This document shows positions 16,269-24,911 of a stretch of 64,000 nucleotides of DNA, piece by piece (within the stretch, counting starts at the first letter, position 1; each line of letters starts with the position of its first letter). This DNA is from Streptomyces sp. LUP47B. Its GTDB lineage: Bacteria > Actinomycetota > Actinomycetes > Streptomycetales > Streptomycetaceae. The DNA lies in contig NZ_MJAH01000008.1 in the NCBI RefSeq assembly GCF_001746295.1, positions 181,906-245,905 on the forward strand, written 5' to 3'. Below the pieces are notes generated by a model. The model searched no databases. It was not told where the DNA came from and saw only the letters and a program-made list of their open reading frames with translations. The position numbers were made by a program, and so were the translations under genes.

Positions 16269-17609
16269 TCAGAGGCGGTGCGGCAGCCGGACGTACGACA
16301 CCGTCGTCTCCACCCCGCTGTCGACCAGTCGGCCGTCGGCGTCGAACGCGCCCGCTCCGTCCGTCATGCCGAAGTCGTTGTCGTTGATCAGGGCGAGGGT
16401 GTCGTGGTCCACCCGTGCGACGCCCTCGATCTTCCCGGGCACCCCGGCGACCGTGCCCAGGTCGACGACCAGCTTCTTGGCGAGTACGGGCACGCCCGAG
16501 GCCGCCGGATCGTCGAACTGCTCCAGCGACGGAGACGTGGTGTCGTCGTCCCAGGTGCTGCCGAGGATGTTGGAGGACCGGTCAAGGCGCACCAGTTGAA
16601 GCCGTGCGGCCTTGTCGGTGCGCTCCTCGACCAGTAGCCGGTCACCGCCCACCGCGACCACCGACGAGATCTTGAGCTCGGAGGTGTCGTCCTCGCTCGG
16701 GTCCACGACGTTCACCGGGTCGAAGCGGTACACGTACTCGGCGGTGACCGTCTTCTTCTTCGGCGCGAAACGCAGCAGCCGGATGGTCCTGGAGGCCTCT
16801 CCTGCGTCCGTGTCCGGCAGGGACAACGGGCTCTGCACCGCCAGTACCAGATCGCCACCGGGCAGTTGGGCGAGCCCCTCGAAGCCCCGGTTGATCTTCC
16901 GGTGCAGCAGGACGGAGGGCAGCGCCTCCACCACGGGGTAGCCGGCGCCGGTGAGGTTGAGCCCCTTGGGCACGTAGCGCGTGAGGACCTTCCCGCGCGC
17001 GGAGACGTGCACCAGGCTCGGCCCGTACTCGTCGACAAGCCAGAAGGTCCCGTCCGAGGCCCGCACGATGCCCTCGGTGTCCAGGCCGTTCGGGTTGTAC
17101 GACAGCGCCGTGAGCGCGTTGTAGTCGTACGGCGCCTCGTCGCGCACCTGCTGGTCGGGCAGCCCCGTGACGGGCTTGCCGGAGGAGGTGGTGACCGGGA
17201 TCGCGTCCAGCACCTTCACGGTGTCGCCGGAGACGCGGATCTTCACGATCGCCGGGTCGAAGCCGGGGACCGGGAACGTGCGGCGCTTGGCCCCGGCCAC
17301 CTTGATCTGGCCGTTGGGCCCGCGGTCGGTGACGGTCCAGAACTCGCCCTTGCGGCCCGCCGGGTAGATGTCACTGCCGATGCCGCCGAGGTCCACCCCT
17401 CGGTCGTCGGTCACCGTGCCCGGCAGGAGCGTGTTGCTGAACGCGCCCAGCGGGATGTCACCGAGCGTCGCCGTCCGGACGACACGTGCCTCGCCCGACG
17501 GGGCGCCCATGGCCGGCCCCGCCGCGATCAGCGCGGCGATCAGGGCGAGGGGTACACCCGCCGCTGCGGTGCGTCTGGCGGGGCGTCGGCCGTCGGCGTG
17601 CGGGGACAT
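16269..17609 (-). CDS. Exported esterase-like/phytase-like beta-propeller protein
   Basis: A 446-aa exported protein. A signal peptide spans about residues 1-36 (hydrophobic ALIAALIAAG, then AMGAPS). The mature region matches the esterase-like activity of phytase family seen in Streptomyces: VTDRGPNGQ, YNPNGLDTEGIVRASDGTFWLVDEYGPS (split here by motif), RGFEGLA and KIEGVARVDHDTLALINDNDFG; these suggest a six-bladed propeller with acidic metal-binding loops. It may be a phosphoesterase active outside the cell. ATG 17609 has a strong AGGAGG four bases upstream. A longer frame continues upstream but overlaps the TetR gene and is not coding. Confidence 0.8.
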   Translation of the reverse strand: MSPHADGRRPARRTAAAGVPLALIAALIAAGPAMGAPSGEARVVRTATLGDIPLGAFSNTLLPGTVTDDRGVDLGGIGSDIYPAGRKGEFWTVTDRGPNGQIKVAGAKRRTFPVPGFDPAIVKIRVSGDTVKVLDAIPVTTSSGKPVTGLPDQQVRDEAPYDYNALTALSYNPNGLDTEGIVRASDGTFWLVDEYGPSLVHVSARGKVLTRYVPKGLNLTGAGYPVVEALPSVLLHRKINRGFEGLAQLPGGDLVLAVQSPLSLPDTDAGEASRTIRLLRFAPKKKTVTAEYVYRFDPVNVVDPSEDDTSELKISSVVAVGGDRLLVEERTDKAARLQLVRLDRSSNILGSTWDDDTTSPSLEQFDDPAASGVPVLAKKLVVDLGTVAGVPGKIEGVARVDHDTLALINDNDFGMTDGAGAFDADGRLVDSGVETTVSYVRLPHRL

Positions 17610-17713
17610 GGGGCCTCCTGGGAACCAAGTGCGGTGACAGGGGCCAGATTTGGGCCCCGCTCGGAACGCCGTACGACCGAAGGGTGAACGTGTGGCGTCG
17701 GCCGTGCGTCGGC

Positions 17714-17740
17714 CCGACACCGCGGCACGCGCGCGTGTCG
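17714..17740 (-). terminator. Possible terminator of the TetR gene
   Basis: CGACAC (17714-17719) and GTGTCG (17735-17740) flank the perfect palindrome CACGCGCGCGTG (17726-17737), directly after the TetR stop on the minus strand. Alternative foldings exist. Confidence 0.35.
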
Positions 17741-17745
17741 TGCGC

Positions 17746-18426
17746 TCAGTTGGTCGAGCTGCGAGGCGGCCGGTGCGGTCCCAGTCCTTGGAGTACATCG
17801 CCCAGTTCGTCCGCCGTGAGCGCGGGGGACGGGAGGGGCGCGACGGCCGGCGAGACGCGCAGGCTGTCGAGGAGCAGGACGAGAGGGCGACGCCAGGCTT
17901 CGGGGCCGACGGCCGTGGCGAGGGAGGGAACGGCCCGGCCGAGTGCGGCCAGCGCGAAGAGAACGTCCTCCGTCGTGACGTCCGCCCGGACGCTTCCCTC
18001 GTCGCGCCCACGGCGCAGGAGCAGCTCCATGGTCGCCCGGTTGTGGGTGTGCACGGCCTGCAACGACTCGACACCCTCGAGGTGCGTGGTCATCAGGTCG
18101 TTCGTACCGCGATCGGTCGCCAGGACGGCGAACACCGCTTCCACGTAGCCGACGAGTCCCTCCCAGGCGTCAGCGGCGGCCCGGGCCCGCTCGCCGGCGG
18201 CCATGGTGCCCGCCAGCGGATCGCGGAAGACCGCGTCGACCAGGACGGCACGGCTCGGAAAGTGCCGGTAGAGCGTGGCGTTTCCCACCCCCGCCCGCCG
18301 CGCGATGACGTCCAGGGGTGCCTCCAGCCCCTGCTCCGTGAACACCTCGTGAGCGGCCTCGACCAGCAACTCCCGGTTGCGTCGCGCATCGCGACGCCGT
18401 ACCGGCGCCGTCGAGTCGTCCGCCAT
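17746..18426 (-). CDS. TetR-family regulator
   Basis: A 226-aa repressor. The N-terminal helix-turn-helix (residues about 18-65) reads LLVEAAHEVFTEQG, then VIARRAGVGNATLYRHFPSR, a textbook TetR DNA-binding domain. The C-terminal helical domain should bind a small ligand and dimerise. It is divergent from the patatin-P450 pair, and two GGGGAG-based palindromes lie in the 100-bp gap, so autoregulation and repression of that pair is the likely role. Confidence 0.93.
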   Translation of the reverse strand: MADDSTAPVRRRDARRNRELLVEAAHEVFTEQGLEAPLDVIARRAGVGNATLYRHFPSRAVLVDAVFRDPLAGTMAAGERARAAADAWEGLVGYVEAVFAVLATDRGTNDLMTTHLEGVESLQAVHTHNRATMELLLRRGRDEGSVRADVTTEDVLFALAALGRAVPSLATAVGPEAWRRPLVLLLDSLRVSPAVAPLPSPALTADELGDVLQGLGPHRPPRSSTN

Positions 18427-18443
18427 GATCGCCCCTTCGCACT

Positions 18444-18507
18444 ACCGGGGAGTGTTCCCCGGTAACGATGCTATCGTCGTCCAGGTAAATGGGGAGCACT
18501 CCCCGTT
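18444..18507. promoter_or_regulatory. Two palindromic operators for the TetR regulator
   Basis: Site 1 (18444-18463) has core GGGGAG-TG-TTCCCC; site 2 (18487-18507) has core GGGGAG-CA-CTCCCC, a perfect palindrome flanked by AAAT/GTTT. They share the same design and lie 44 bp centre to centre, one near each divergent gene. Confidence 0.65.
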
Positions 18508-18526
18508 TAACTGTGAGGGGTGGGAC

Positions 18527-19372
18527 ATGGGCAGTACGGCGCTCGTCCTCGGCGGGGGCGGCCTCGTCGGCGGAGCCTGGATGACGGGAGTTCTCGCCGG
18601 CCTGTGCGACGCCGGTGTCGACCCGTCCCGCGCGGATGCCGTCATCGGGACCTCGGCTGGTGCGATCTTCGGTGCGCGTCTCCTCGCGGGCGAGCCCGCG
18701 CGCGAGCTGTACGAACGCCAACTGGTCGGCGCCGACCGGGTGGGCCTCGGAGTGACGCCTGCTCAGACGCTTCGCTTCCTGTGGGCCGCGCTGGGCTCCC
18801 GCGATCCGGAGCGTTCCGTGCTGCGCCTCGGGCGAGCCGCGTTGAGGGCACGCACGGGTCCCGAGGCCGATGTGTACGACGCCCTGCGTCCGCTGCTGTG
18901 GAGCGTGGGGGACTGGCCCGACCGCGCACTGCGGATCACGGCCGTCGACGCCCTCTCCGGGCAGCTGACGGCCTTCGACGCCGACTCCGACGTCACGCTC
19001 CTCGAAGCCGTCGTCGCCAGCTGCGCGGTACCCGTCGTCTGGCCCCCGATCACCTTGGCCGGGCGCCGCTGGATGGACGGGGGCAGCCGCTCCACCGCCA
19101 ACATCCACCTCGCGGGTGGCCATTACCACGTCCTGGCCATCGCCCCGATCCCCGCCGCCGTGGGCCCGCACCCCAGTGCCGATCAGCAGGCGGCCGCCCT
19201 CGCCGCCGAAGGCGCCCACGTCACCCTCGTGACCCCGGACCGCGCCGCACGCCGGGCCATGGGCCGCGACATGACGTCCGACGCGCGCCGCCCCGCGGCA
19301 GCTCTGGCCGGCCACGCCCAGGCGACGGCCCTCGCGGCCTCGGTGCACCCGCGCTGGCGCGCCGAGCGGTGA
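18527..19372 (+). CDS. Patatin-like phospholipase
   Basis: A 281-aa serine acyl hydrolase of the patatin family. It begins with the oxyanion-hole glycine cluster LVLGGGGLVGGAW, has the nucleophile in GTSAG (Ser43) and the catalytic Asp in MDGGSRS (about residue 183), so the Ser-Asp dyad is complete. It should hydrolyse lipids or acyl esters in or at the cytoplasmic membrane; no signal peptide is present. ATG 18527 follows GAGGGGTGGG. The P450 gene begins 51 bp downstream, probably in the same transcript, under control of the divergent TetR protein. Confidence 0.9.
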   Translation: MGSTALVLGGGGLVGGAWMTGVLAGLCDAGVDPSRADAVIGTSAGAIFGARLLAGEPARELYERQLVGADRVGLGVTPAQTLRFLWAALGSRDPERSVLRLGRAALRARTGPEADVYDALRPLLWSVGDWPDRALRITAVDALSGQLTAFDADSDVTLLEAVVASCAVPVVWPPITLAGRRWMDGGSRSTANIHLAGGHYHVLAIAPIPAAVGPHPSADQQAAALAAEGAHVTLVTPDRAARRAMGRDMTSDARRPAAALAGHAQATALAASVHPRWRAER

Positions 19373-19423
19373 AGGCCGGTTCGGGACGCCGTAAGCCTGA
19401 CCATCGCTGCCGAGAGGAACCCC

Positions 19424-20599
19424 ATGCCCGCGCCCACTCTGGAGGAGCTGACCCCGGACGGCCATGACTTCGCCTCGAACCCGTACCCGGTCTACGCCGC
19501 GCTGCGGGCCAAGGGCCCCGTGCACCGCGTCCTCGTGCCCGGAAGCGGTGAGAGCTGGCTCGTCGTCGCCCATGACGCGGCGCGAGCCGCGTTGACCGAC
19601 CCGCGCCTGCGCAACGACATCCGGCATTCCTCGTCCTGGCGCAGCGACGGCGGACACGCCGTCGGCCGCAACATGCTCCAGAGCGACCCTCCGCAGCACA
19701 CCCGGCTGCGTCGACTGGTGGCGGCTCACTTCACGGCAGGGAGGATCGCCGCGCTGCGACCGAGCATCGAAGCCACAGCCCTCGAACTCCTGGACACGCT
19801 GCCGGAGCGGGGAACGGCCGACCTGGTCGCCAGGTACGCGCTGCCGCTGCCCGTCACGGTGATCTGCGACCTTCTGGAGGTGCCCGCGGCGGACCGCGCG
19901 GTGTTCCACGCCTGGGCCGACGAACTCGTCATGCCCGCCTCCGCCGAGACGGCGACCGCCGCAGCGGCCGCACTGACCGACTACCTCGCCGGTCTGCTCG
20001 ACCGAGGACGCGAACGGCGCGCGACAGGCCTGCTCGGCGACCTCGTGGCAGCCTCGGACCTCACCGCCGAGGAACTCCTCGGCATGGCGTTCCTGATCCT
20101 CGTCGCCGGCCACGAGACGACCGTCGACCTGATCTCCGGCACCGTCCACGCGCTGCTGGCCAACCCGGACCAACTCGCCCTGCTCCGCGCGGAACCGGAC
20201 CTCACCGAAGCGGCCGTCGAGGAGTCCCTGCGCCACAACTCACCCGTCCACGCCACCGCGTTCCGCTTCGCGGCCGAGCCGCTCGACATCGACGGCAGGC
20301 GGATCCAGGCGGGCGACTCCGTGCAGGTCTCGCTCGCCGCAGCCTCCCGCGATCCGCTGCGGTTTCCCGACCCCGACCGCTTCGACCTACGGCGTCCCAC
20401 GCGCGCGCACCTGGCATTCGGCCACGGCCCGCACCACTGCCTGGGCGCCCCGCTGGCCCGCGCGGAGGTGGCCGTCGCTCTGCGCCTGCTGCTGCGCCAC
20501 CGGCCCGCTCTCGCCTTCGCGACCGACCCGGGCACGTTGACCTGGCGCAGCGGCACGCTCCTGAGGGGGCTCGCTGAACTACCGCTGCGGTTCGGCTGA
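19424..20599 (+). CDS. Cytochrome P450
   Basis: A 391-aa soluble bacterial P450 that would hydroxylate a small lipophilic substrate using electrons from ferredoxin. Seen: I-helix AGHETT (residues 228-233), ExxR in EESLR (E267, R270), and haem loop FGHGPHHCLG with ligand Cys339. The N-terminus is hydrophilic, as in class I bacterial P450s, and length is normal. No ferredoxin gene is adjacent. It follows the patatin-like gene under the same TetR control, hinting at fatty-acid or lipid-derived substrate, but that is inference. Its last 21 bases overlap the 3' end of the convergent SWIM gene. Confidence 0.94.
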   Translation: MPAPTLEELTPDGHDFASNPYPVYAALRAKGPVHRVLVPGSGESWLVVAHDAARAALTDPRLRNDIRHSSSWRSDGGHAVGRNMLQSDPPQHTRLRRLVAAHFTAGRIAALRPSIEATALELLDTLPERGTADLVARYALPLPVTVICDLLEVPAADRAVFHAWADELVMPASAETATAAAAALTDYLAGLLDRGRERRATGLLGDLVAASDLTAEELLGMAFLILVAGHETTVDLISGTVHALLANPDQLALLRAEPDLTEAAVEESLRHNSPVHATAFRFAAEPLDIDGRRIQAGDSVQVSLAAASRDPLRFPDPDRFDLRRPTRAHLAFGHGPHHCLGAPLARAEVAVALRLLLRHRPALAFATDPGTLTWRSGTLLRGLAELPLRFG

Positions 20600-21847
20600 G
20601 GAGAGCTCCGCCGAGGACAGAGCCGTCGCCGGATCCAGGGCCGCCGGGCCCGCGAGCACCCAGCGTTCCCGCTCCTGGCGGTACGGCCACCACCGCCCGT
20701 CCCGGCCCAGGCGCACCTGGGCCGGCGCGTCGACGGCCGTCCAACGGTTGCCCTCTGCCCTGAGCGACGGCCGTTCGTCCTCGTCCCAGGCCGAGTCCAG
20801 AGCGGCACGCGCGCGTGCGAGGGTGTCGCCCGAGGGCGCCCACTCCTCCTCCAGCACCGACAGCGCTTCCGCACCACCGAGACGCCACGCGTGCGTGGCG
20901 TCCGCCAGCGACTGCGGATCACGGCCCGATCCGTTGGCGAGCCGTTCCGTCAGTGCCGGGTCGGGTGCATCGACGGCGAGACGTACGGCGTCCTGAGCGG
21001 CCGTCAGTCCGCGTGCCGCGGCAGGCCGTTCGGACGGTGGCCGGAGAGCCTCCACGAGCAGCCGATGAGCCTCCTCGGCGGTCCGAGCGGCCAGATGACG
21101 GACGGCGACCGGGTCGACTCCCGGTGCGGGCGGGGCCTCGGTGTCCAGCGAGGGCGGCGAGCCGGGCTTCGCGGGCAGCTCCGCGGCCAAGGGCAGGGGC
21201 GGCAGGATGTCGCCGGCCGCATACGCCTCGGCGGCATCCACCCCCTCCGGTTCGGGAGCCTCTTCCACGGACGTGGCGCTGCGGTCCTGGAGCTCCCCGA
21301 GGAGGGCGTGTTCGCCGCGGCCGCGCATCAGCAGCAGTACGAAGGGATCCTGGTCCAGCAGCCGGGCCACCTGATAGCAGAGAGCTGCCGTGTGCCCGCA
21401 GTGGTCCCAGGCACCGCAGTCGCACTCCGGTTCCAGATCGCCCAGCCCCGGCAGGAGTTCGATGCCCGCGGACGCCGCGTCCTCGACCAGATGCGGCGGC
21501 ATCTCACGGTCCAGCAGGGCCGCGACGTGAGCGGCCCGCTCGACGGCCATGTCGAGGAGGCGGTCCCACTGCTCGACCGACAGTTCGGCCAGCAGAACGT
21601 CGGCGCGGTGCGCGGTGCGATCACGGTCCTGGACCACGGCCGTGATGCGCCCGGGACGTACCGACACCGCCCCCACGGCGCCCGCGCGTGCGATCCTGCG
21701 GCCCGTCTTCACCTGCCCCGAGTCCAGCGCGGCGTCCTCCAGTGCCCGCAGCCAGGCCCGGCCCCACCAGGTCTGGGCGAAACCCCGCCCGTGCGCGGGC
21801 GGCAGCGCCGCGAACGTGCGCTCCGTGTCACCGTCGTGTCCGGTCAT
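20579..21847 (-). CDS. SWIM zinc-finger protein, partner of the SNF2 helicase
   Basis: A 422-aa protein with a SWIM zinc finger CDCGAWDHCGH (C142, C144, C150, H152), a fold that binds nucleic acid or protein. The N-terminal GRGFAQTWWGRAWLRALE is the conserved opening of this actinobacterial family. The C-terminal 200 residues are Ala/Pro/Glu-rich and less conserved. ATG 21847 overlaps the helicase stop (ATGA), so the two proteins are made in coupled fashion and probably work as a complex. The usual notion is a DNA-remodelling or repair role; none is demonstrated here. Confidence 0.85.
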   Translation of the reverse strand: MTGHDGDTERTFAALPPAHGRGFAQTWWGRAWLRALEDAALDSGQVKTGRRIARAGAVGAVSVRPGRITAVVQDRDRTAHRADVLLAELSVEQWDRLLDMAVERAAHVAALLDREMPPHLVEDAASAGIELLPGLGDLEPECDCGAWDHCGHTAALCYQVARLLDQDPFVLLLMRGRGEHALLGELQDRSATSVEEAPEPEGVDAAEAYAAGDILPPLPLAAELPAKPGSPPSLDTEAPPAPGVDPVAVRHLAARTAEEAHRLLVEALRPPSERPAAARGLTAAQDAVRLAVDAPDPALTERLANGSGRDPQSLADATHAWRLGGAEALSVLEEEWAPSGDTLARARAALDSAWDEDERPSLRAEGNRWTAVDAPAQVRLGRDGRWWPYRQERERWVLAGPAALDPATALSSAELSSAEPQR

Positions 21848-24696
21848 CGTGCACCCCCTCGAAGCCCGACCAGATCGGCCAGCTCCGCGTCCGTCAGCTC
21901 GGTCAGTGCAGACTCGCCGGAACCGAGTACCGCCTCGGCCAACTCCCGTTTGTGGTGCAGCATGTCGGCGATGCGGTCCTCGACGGTCCCCTCGGCGATC
22001 AGCCGGTGCACCTGCACGGGCCGGGTCTGGCCGATGCGGTACGCGCGGTCGGTGGCCTGCGCCTCGACGGCCGGGTTCCACCAGCGGTCGTAGTGCACGA
22101 CGTGCTCGGCGCGGGTGAGGTTCAGGCCGGTGCCGGCTGCCTTCAACGACAGCAGGAACACGGGCACTTCACCCTCCTGGAACCGCCGCACCATCGCTTC
22201 ACGCCGGGCGACCGGTGTCCCGCCGTGCAGGAACTGCGACGGCAGGCCACGCGCCGCGAGGTGCTGCTCGATGAGCCGGGCCATGCGCACGTACTGCGTG
22301 AACACCAGGACGCTCGCTCCTTCGGCGACGATGGTGTCCAGGAGCTCGTCCAGCAGTTCGAGCTTGCCGGAACGGCCGGCGATCCTCGGCCGGTCCTCCT
22401 TGAGAAACTGCGCCGGGTGGTTGCAGATCTGCTTCAGCCCGGTCAGCAGCTTCACGATCAGCCCGCGCCGCGCCATGCTGTCCGCCCCGGAGATCTCGGC
22501 CAGGGTCTCGCGCACCACTGCCTCGTACAGGCCGGCCTGTTCCTGGGTGAGCGACACGGCATGATCGGTCTCGGTCTTCGGCGGCAGCTCCGGGGCGATG
22601 CCGGGATCCGACTTGCGGCGGCGCAGCAGGAAGGGGCGCACCAGCCGGGCGAGACGTTCCGCGGCGGCCGGGTCCTGACCGCTCTCGATGGTCTGCGCGT
22701 ACCGGGCGCGAAAGGTGCCGAGGCGGCCCAGCAGACCGGGAGTCGTCCAGTCGAGGATCGCCCACAGCTCCGACAGGTTGTTCTCCACCGGGGTTCCGGT
22801 GAGCGCCACGCGTGCGCGTGCCCCGATCGAGCGCAGTTCCCGGGCGGTCGCCGAGTACGGGTTCTTCACGTGCTGCGCCTCGTCCGCCACGACCATCCCC
22901 CACGCGGCTTCGGCGAGCCGGGGGGCGTCCAGGCGCATCGTGCCGTACGTGGTGAGCACGAACTCCCCGCCGGCGAGGTCGTCGAGCTCGCGCCGCGGAC
23001 CGTGGAAGCGGCGCACGCGCGTTCCCGGTGCGAACTTCTCGATCTCGCGCTGCCAGTTGCCCATCAGGGACGTCGGGCACACCACGAGGGTGGGTCCGGC
23101 GGTGGCCGTGTCGGTCTGCCGGTGCAGATGCAACGCGATCAGGGTGATCGTCTTGCCGAGTCCCATGTCGTCGGCGAGACAGCAGCCGAGTCCCGAGGAC
23201 GTCATACGGGCCAGCCAGTTCAGGCCCCGGCGCTGGTAGTCCCGCAGCGGTGCGGCGAGCGCGGCGGGTTGCGGGACCGGCTCCTGCGCCTCCGGGTCCG
23301 CCAGCCGGTCCCGCAGCGCCGCCAGCCACCCGGTGGGCTGCACCTCGACCCTGCGGCCGTCGACCTCGGCCGAGCCCGTCAGAGCGGCGCTCAGCGCGTC
23401 GACGGGCGTCACCTTGCGGTCCTGCCGGGCACGGGCTCGGCGCACCTCGTGCGGGTCGACCAGCACCCACTGGTCACGCAGTCGCACCACGGGGCGGTTG
23501 GCCTCGGCGAGCCGGTCCAGCTCCTCGCGCGTGAGCTGCCGGTCGCCCAGCGCGAACCACCAGTCGAAGGCGAGCAGCGCGTCGGCGGACAGGAACGACG
23601 GAGTGCCCGACCCGATCCGGTCGTTGTCGTCCGGCGGACCGACCGTCGCGCGCGTGGTGAGGTTTCTGGACAGCTCCTTCGGCCAGTGCACCTCGACACC
23701 CAGGTCGGAGAGGCTTCGCGCGCCCGCTCCGAGCAGATCGGTGATCTCCTCGTCGGCGAGCTCGACCGCGTCCGGGACGGTGGCCGAGAGCAGCGGGTTG
23801 AGCGGGGGCCACGCGCGTGCGGCCCTGCGGAGCGCGAGCAGGCAGTCCAGCTGCGCGTGCGGGCCGAAGGCCGTGGAACCGGCCCACACGTCGGCGGCGT
23901 CCGCGACGGTCGTCGGATCGCTCACGCTGTGCACTTGGAGAACGGCCCGGAAGGAGGGCTCCTCACCAATGACCAGGCCGAGCACCTCGACGCGCAACGA
24001 GACGCGTACGCCCGCGTCGTGACCCGCGGCGACATCCGCCGCCCACGCGCGCTGCTCGGGCAGGTGCTGCGGTTCCTGGGCGGCGTAGGCGGGTCCGCCC
24101 GTGACGAGGGGCGCAGCGGGGGAGCGGGGCAGGGTGTCGGCGACCGCGTCCAGGAAGGCGCGCACCAGCCGTTCGGGGTCGGGCAGCCGGAGCGGCTCGA
24201 CGGCGCTCAGGGGCACGGCGTGCGCCTCGGGCGGCATCACCGCGGCAAACAGGCGGACACGCTCGACGTCGGCCGCTCCCAGGGGGCCCATGCGCCAGGC
24301 GTCGTGGTCGGCGGGGGACAGCCCCGGCAGCAGCAGCCCTCGGGCCGCGCACTGCAGGGCCAGCACGGCGGCGGCACCCCAGAAGAGGGTCGCCCGGTGC
24401 CCGTGCGCGGAGGCACGCGCACGCGTGAGGACCGGCAGCGCGGCGCGGACCGGCAGCAGCACCGCAGGCCGGCTCACCAGACCCACACCGCCGTCGCCGG
24501 GCACCACGAGCGTCAGATCCTCGACCGTCCCTGCCGCGACAGCGGGAGGAGGAGCGCCGTCGGGCCGCCAAAAGGCCACACTGCCCGTGCGGGCGGGATC
24601 GCCGGGCACGAACACGGCACAGCACGAAGCCAGTTCGGAGATCTCGGACGGTGATGCCGCGGGAACCCTCTGGACAGAGATCGCGGGACTCCTCAA
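21844..24696 (-). CDS. SNF2/HepA-type helicase-like ATPase
   Basis: A 950-aa superfamily 2 SNF2-type DNA translocase. The first 480 residues are an actinobacterial N-terminal region; the ATPase core has DDMGLGKT (Walker A, 509-516), DEAQ (Walker B, 605-608), LTGTPVEN (motif III), VLVFTQY and LKAAGTGLNLT, then ATDRAYRIGQ (motif VI). DEAQ instead of DEAH is normal for bacterial HepA/RapA relatives. The start is uncertain: the frame opens at TTG 24696 without a good ribosome-binding site, and GTG codons near residue 28 are possible. It overlaps the SWIM gene by four bases. Confidence 0.9.
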   Translation of the reverse strand: MRSPAISVQRVPAASPSEISELASCCAVFVPGDPARTGSVAFWRPDGAPPPAVAAGTVEDLTLVVPGDGGVGLVSRPAVLLPVRAALPVLTRARASAHGHRATLFWGAAAVLALQCAARGLLLPGLSPADHDAWRMGPLGAADVERVRLFAAVMPPEAHAVPLSAVEPLRLPDPERLVRAFLDAVADTLPRSPAAPLVTGGPAYAAQEPQHLPEQRAWAADVAAGHDAGVRVSLRVEVLGLVIGEEPSFRAVLQVHSVSDPTTVADAADVWAGSTAFGPHAQLDCLLALRRAARAWPPLNPLLSATVPDAVELADEEITDLLGAGARSLSDLGVEVHWPKELSRNLTTRATVGPPDDNDRIGSGTPSFLSADALLAFDWWFALGDRQLTREELDRLAEANRPVVRLRDQWVLVDPHEVRRARARQDRKVTPVDALSAALTGSAEVDGRRVEVQPTGWLAALRDRLADPEAQEPVPQPAALAAPLRDYQRRGLNWLARMTSSGLGCCLADDMGLGKTITLIALHLHRQTDTATAGPTLVVCPTSLMGNWQREIEKFAPGTRVRRFHGPRRELDDLAGGEFVLTTYGTMRLDAPRLAEAAWGMVVADEAQHVKNPYSATARELRSIGARARVALTGTPVENNLSELWAILDWTTPGLLGRLGTFRARYAQTIESGQDPAAAERLARLVRPFLLRRRKSDPGIAPELPPKTETDHAVSLTQEQAGLYEAVVRETLAEISGADSMARRGLIVKLLTGLKQICNHPAQFLKEDRPRIAGRSGKLELLDELLDTIVAEGASVLVFTQYVRMARLIEQHLAARGLPSQFLHGGTPVARREAMVRRFQEGEVPVFLLSLKAAGTGLNLTRAEHVVHYDRWWNPAVEAQATDRAYRIGQTRPVQVHRLIAEGTVEDRIADMLHHKRELAEAVLGSGESALTELTDAELADLVGLRGGAR

Positions 24697-24819
24697 ACTT
24701 GACTACGTCACGGAGTGGTCGAGGGTACATCACCCCTCGGGCCCGCCGCGGATGGCTTGTATCACCTTCGCGCCAGGGTGTCGTCAACCCCCCTGCGCGG
24801 CCGGTGCTGCCCCCCGCAT

Positions 24820-24891
24820 GGAGACGGGGGGTTGCCACATGGTCGCAACAGGTCACGGGTCCGTACGTTTCCTCAGGTCAGCACGTTTCCT
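24820..24891 (+). promoter_or_regulatory. Hairpin and direct repeats upstream of the desaturase
   Basis: CCCCCCG (24820-24826) and CGGGGGG (24835-24841) form a perfect hairpin with an 8-base loop. Downstream, ACGTTTCCT occurs twice (24865-24873 and 24883-24891), 18 bp apart, ending 20 bases before the desaturase start. The repeats could be a regulator site; no promoter hexamers are convincing. Confidence 0.35.
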
Positions 24892-24911
24892 GAGAGAGCC
24901 GGAGCCCGGAC

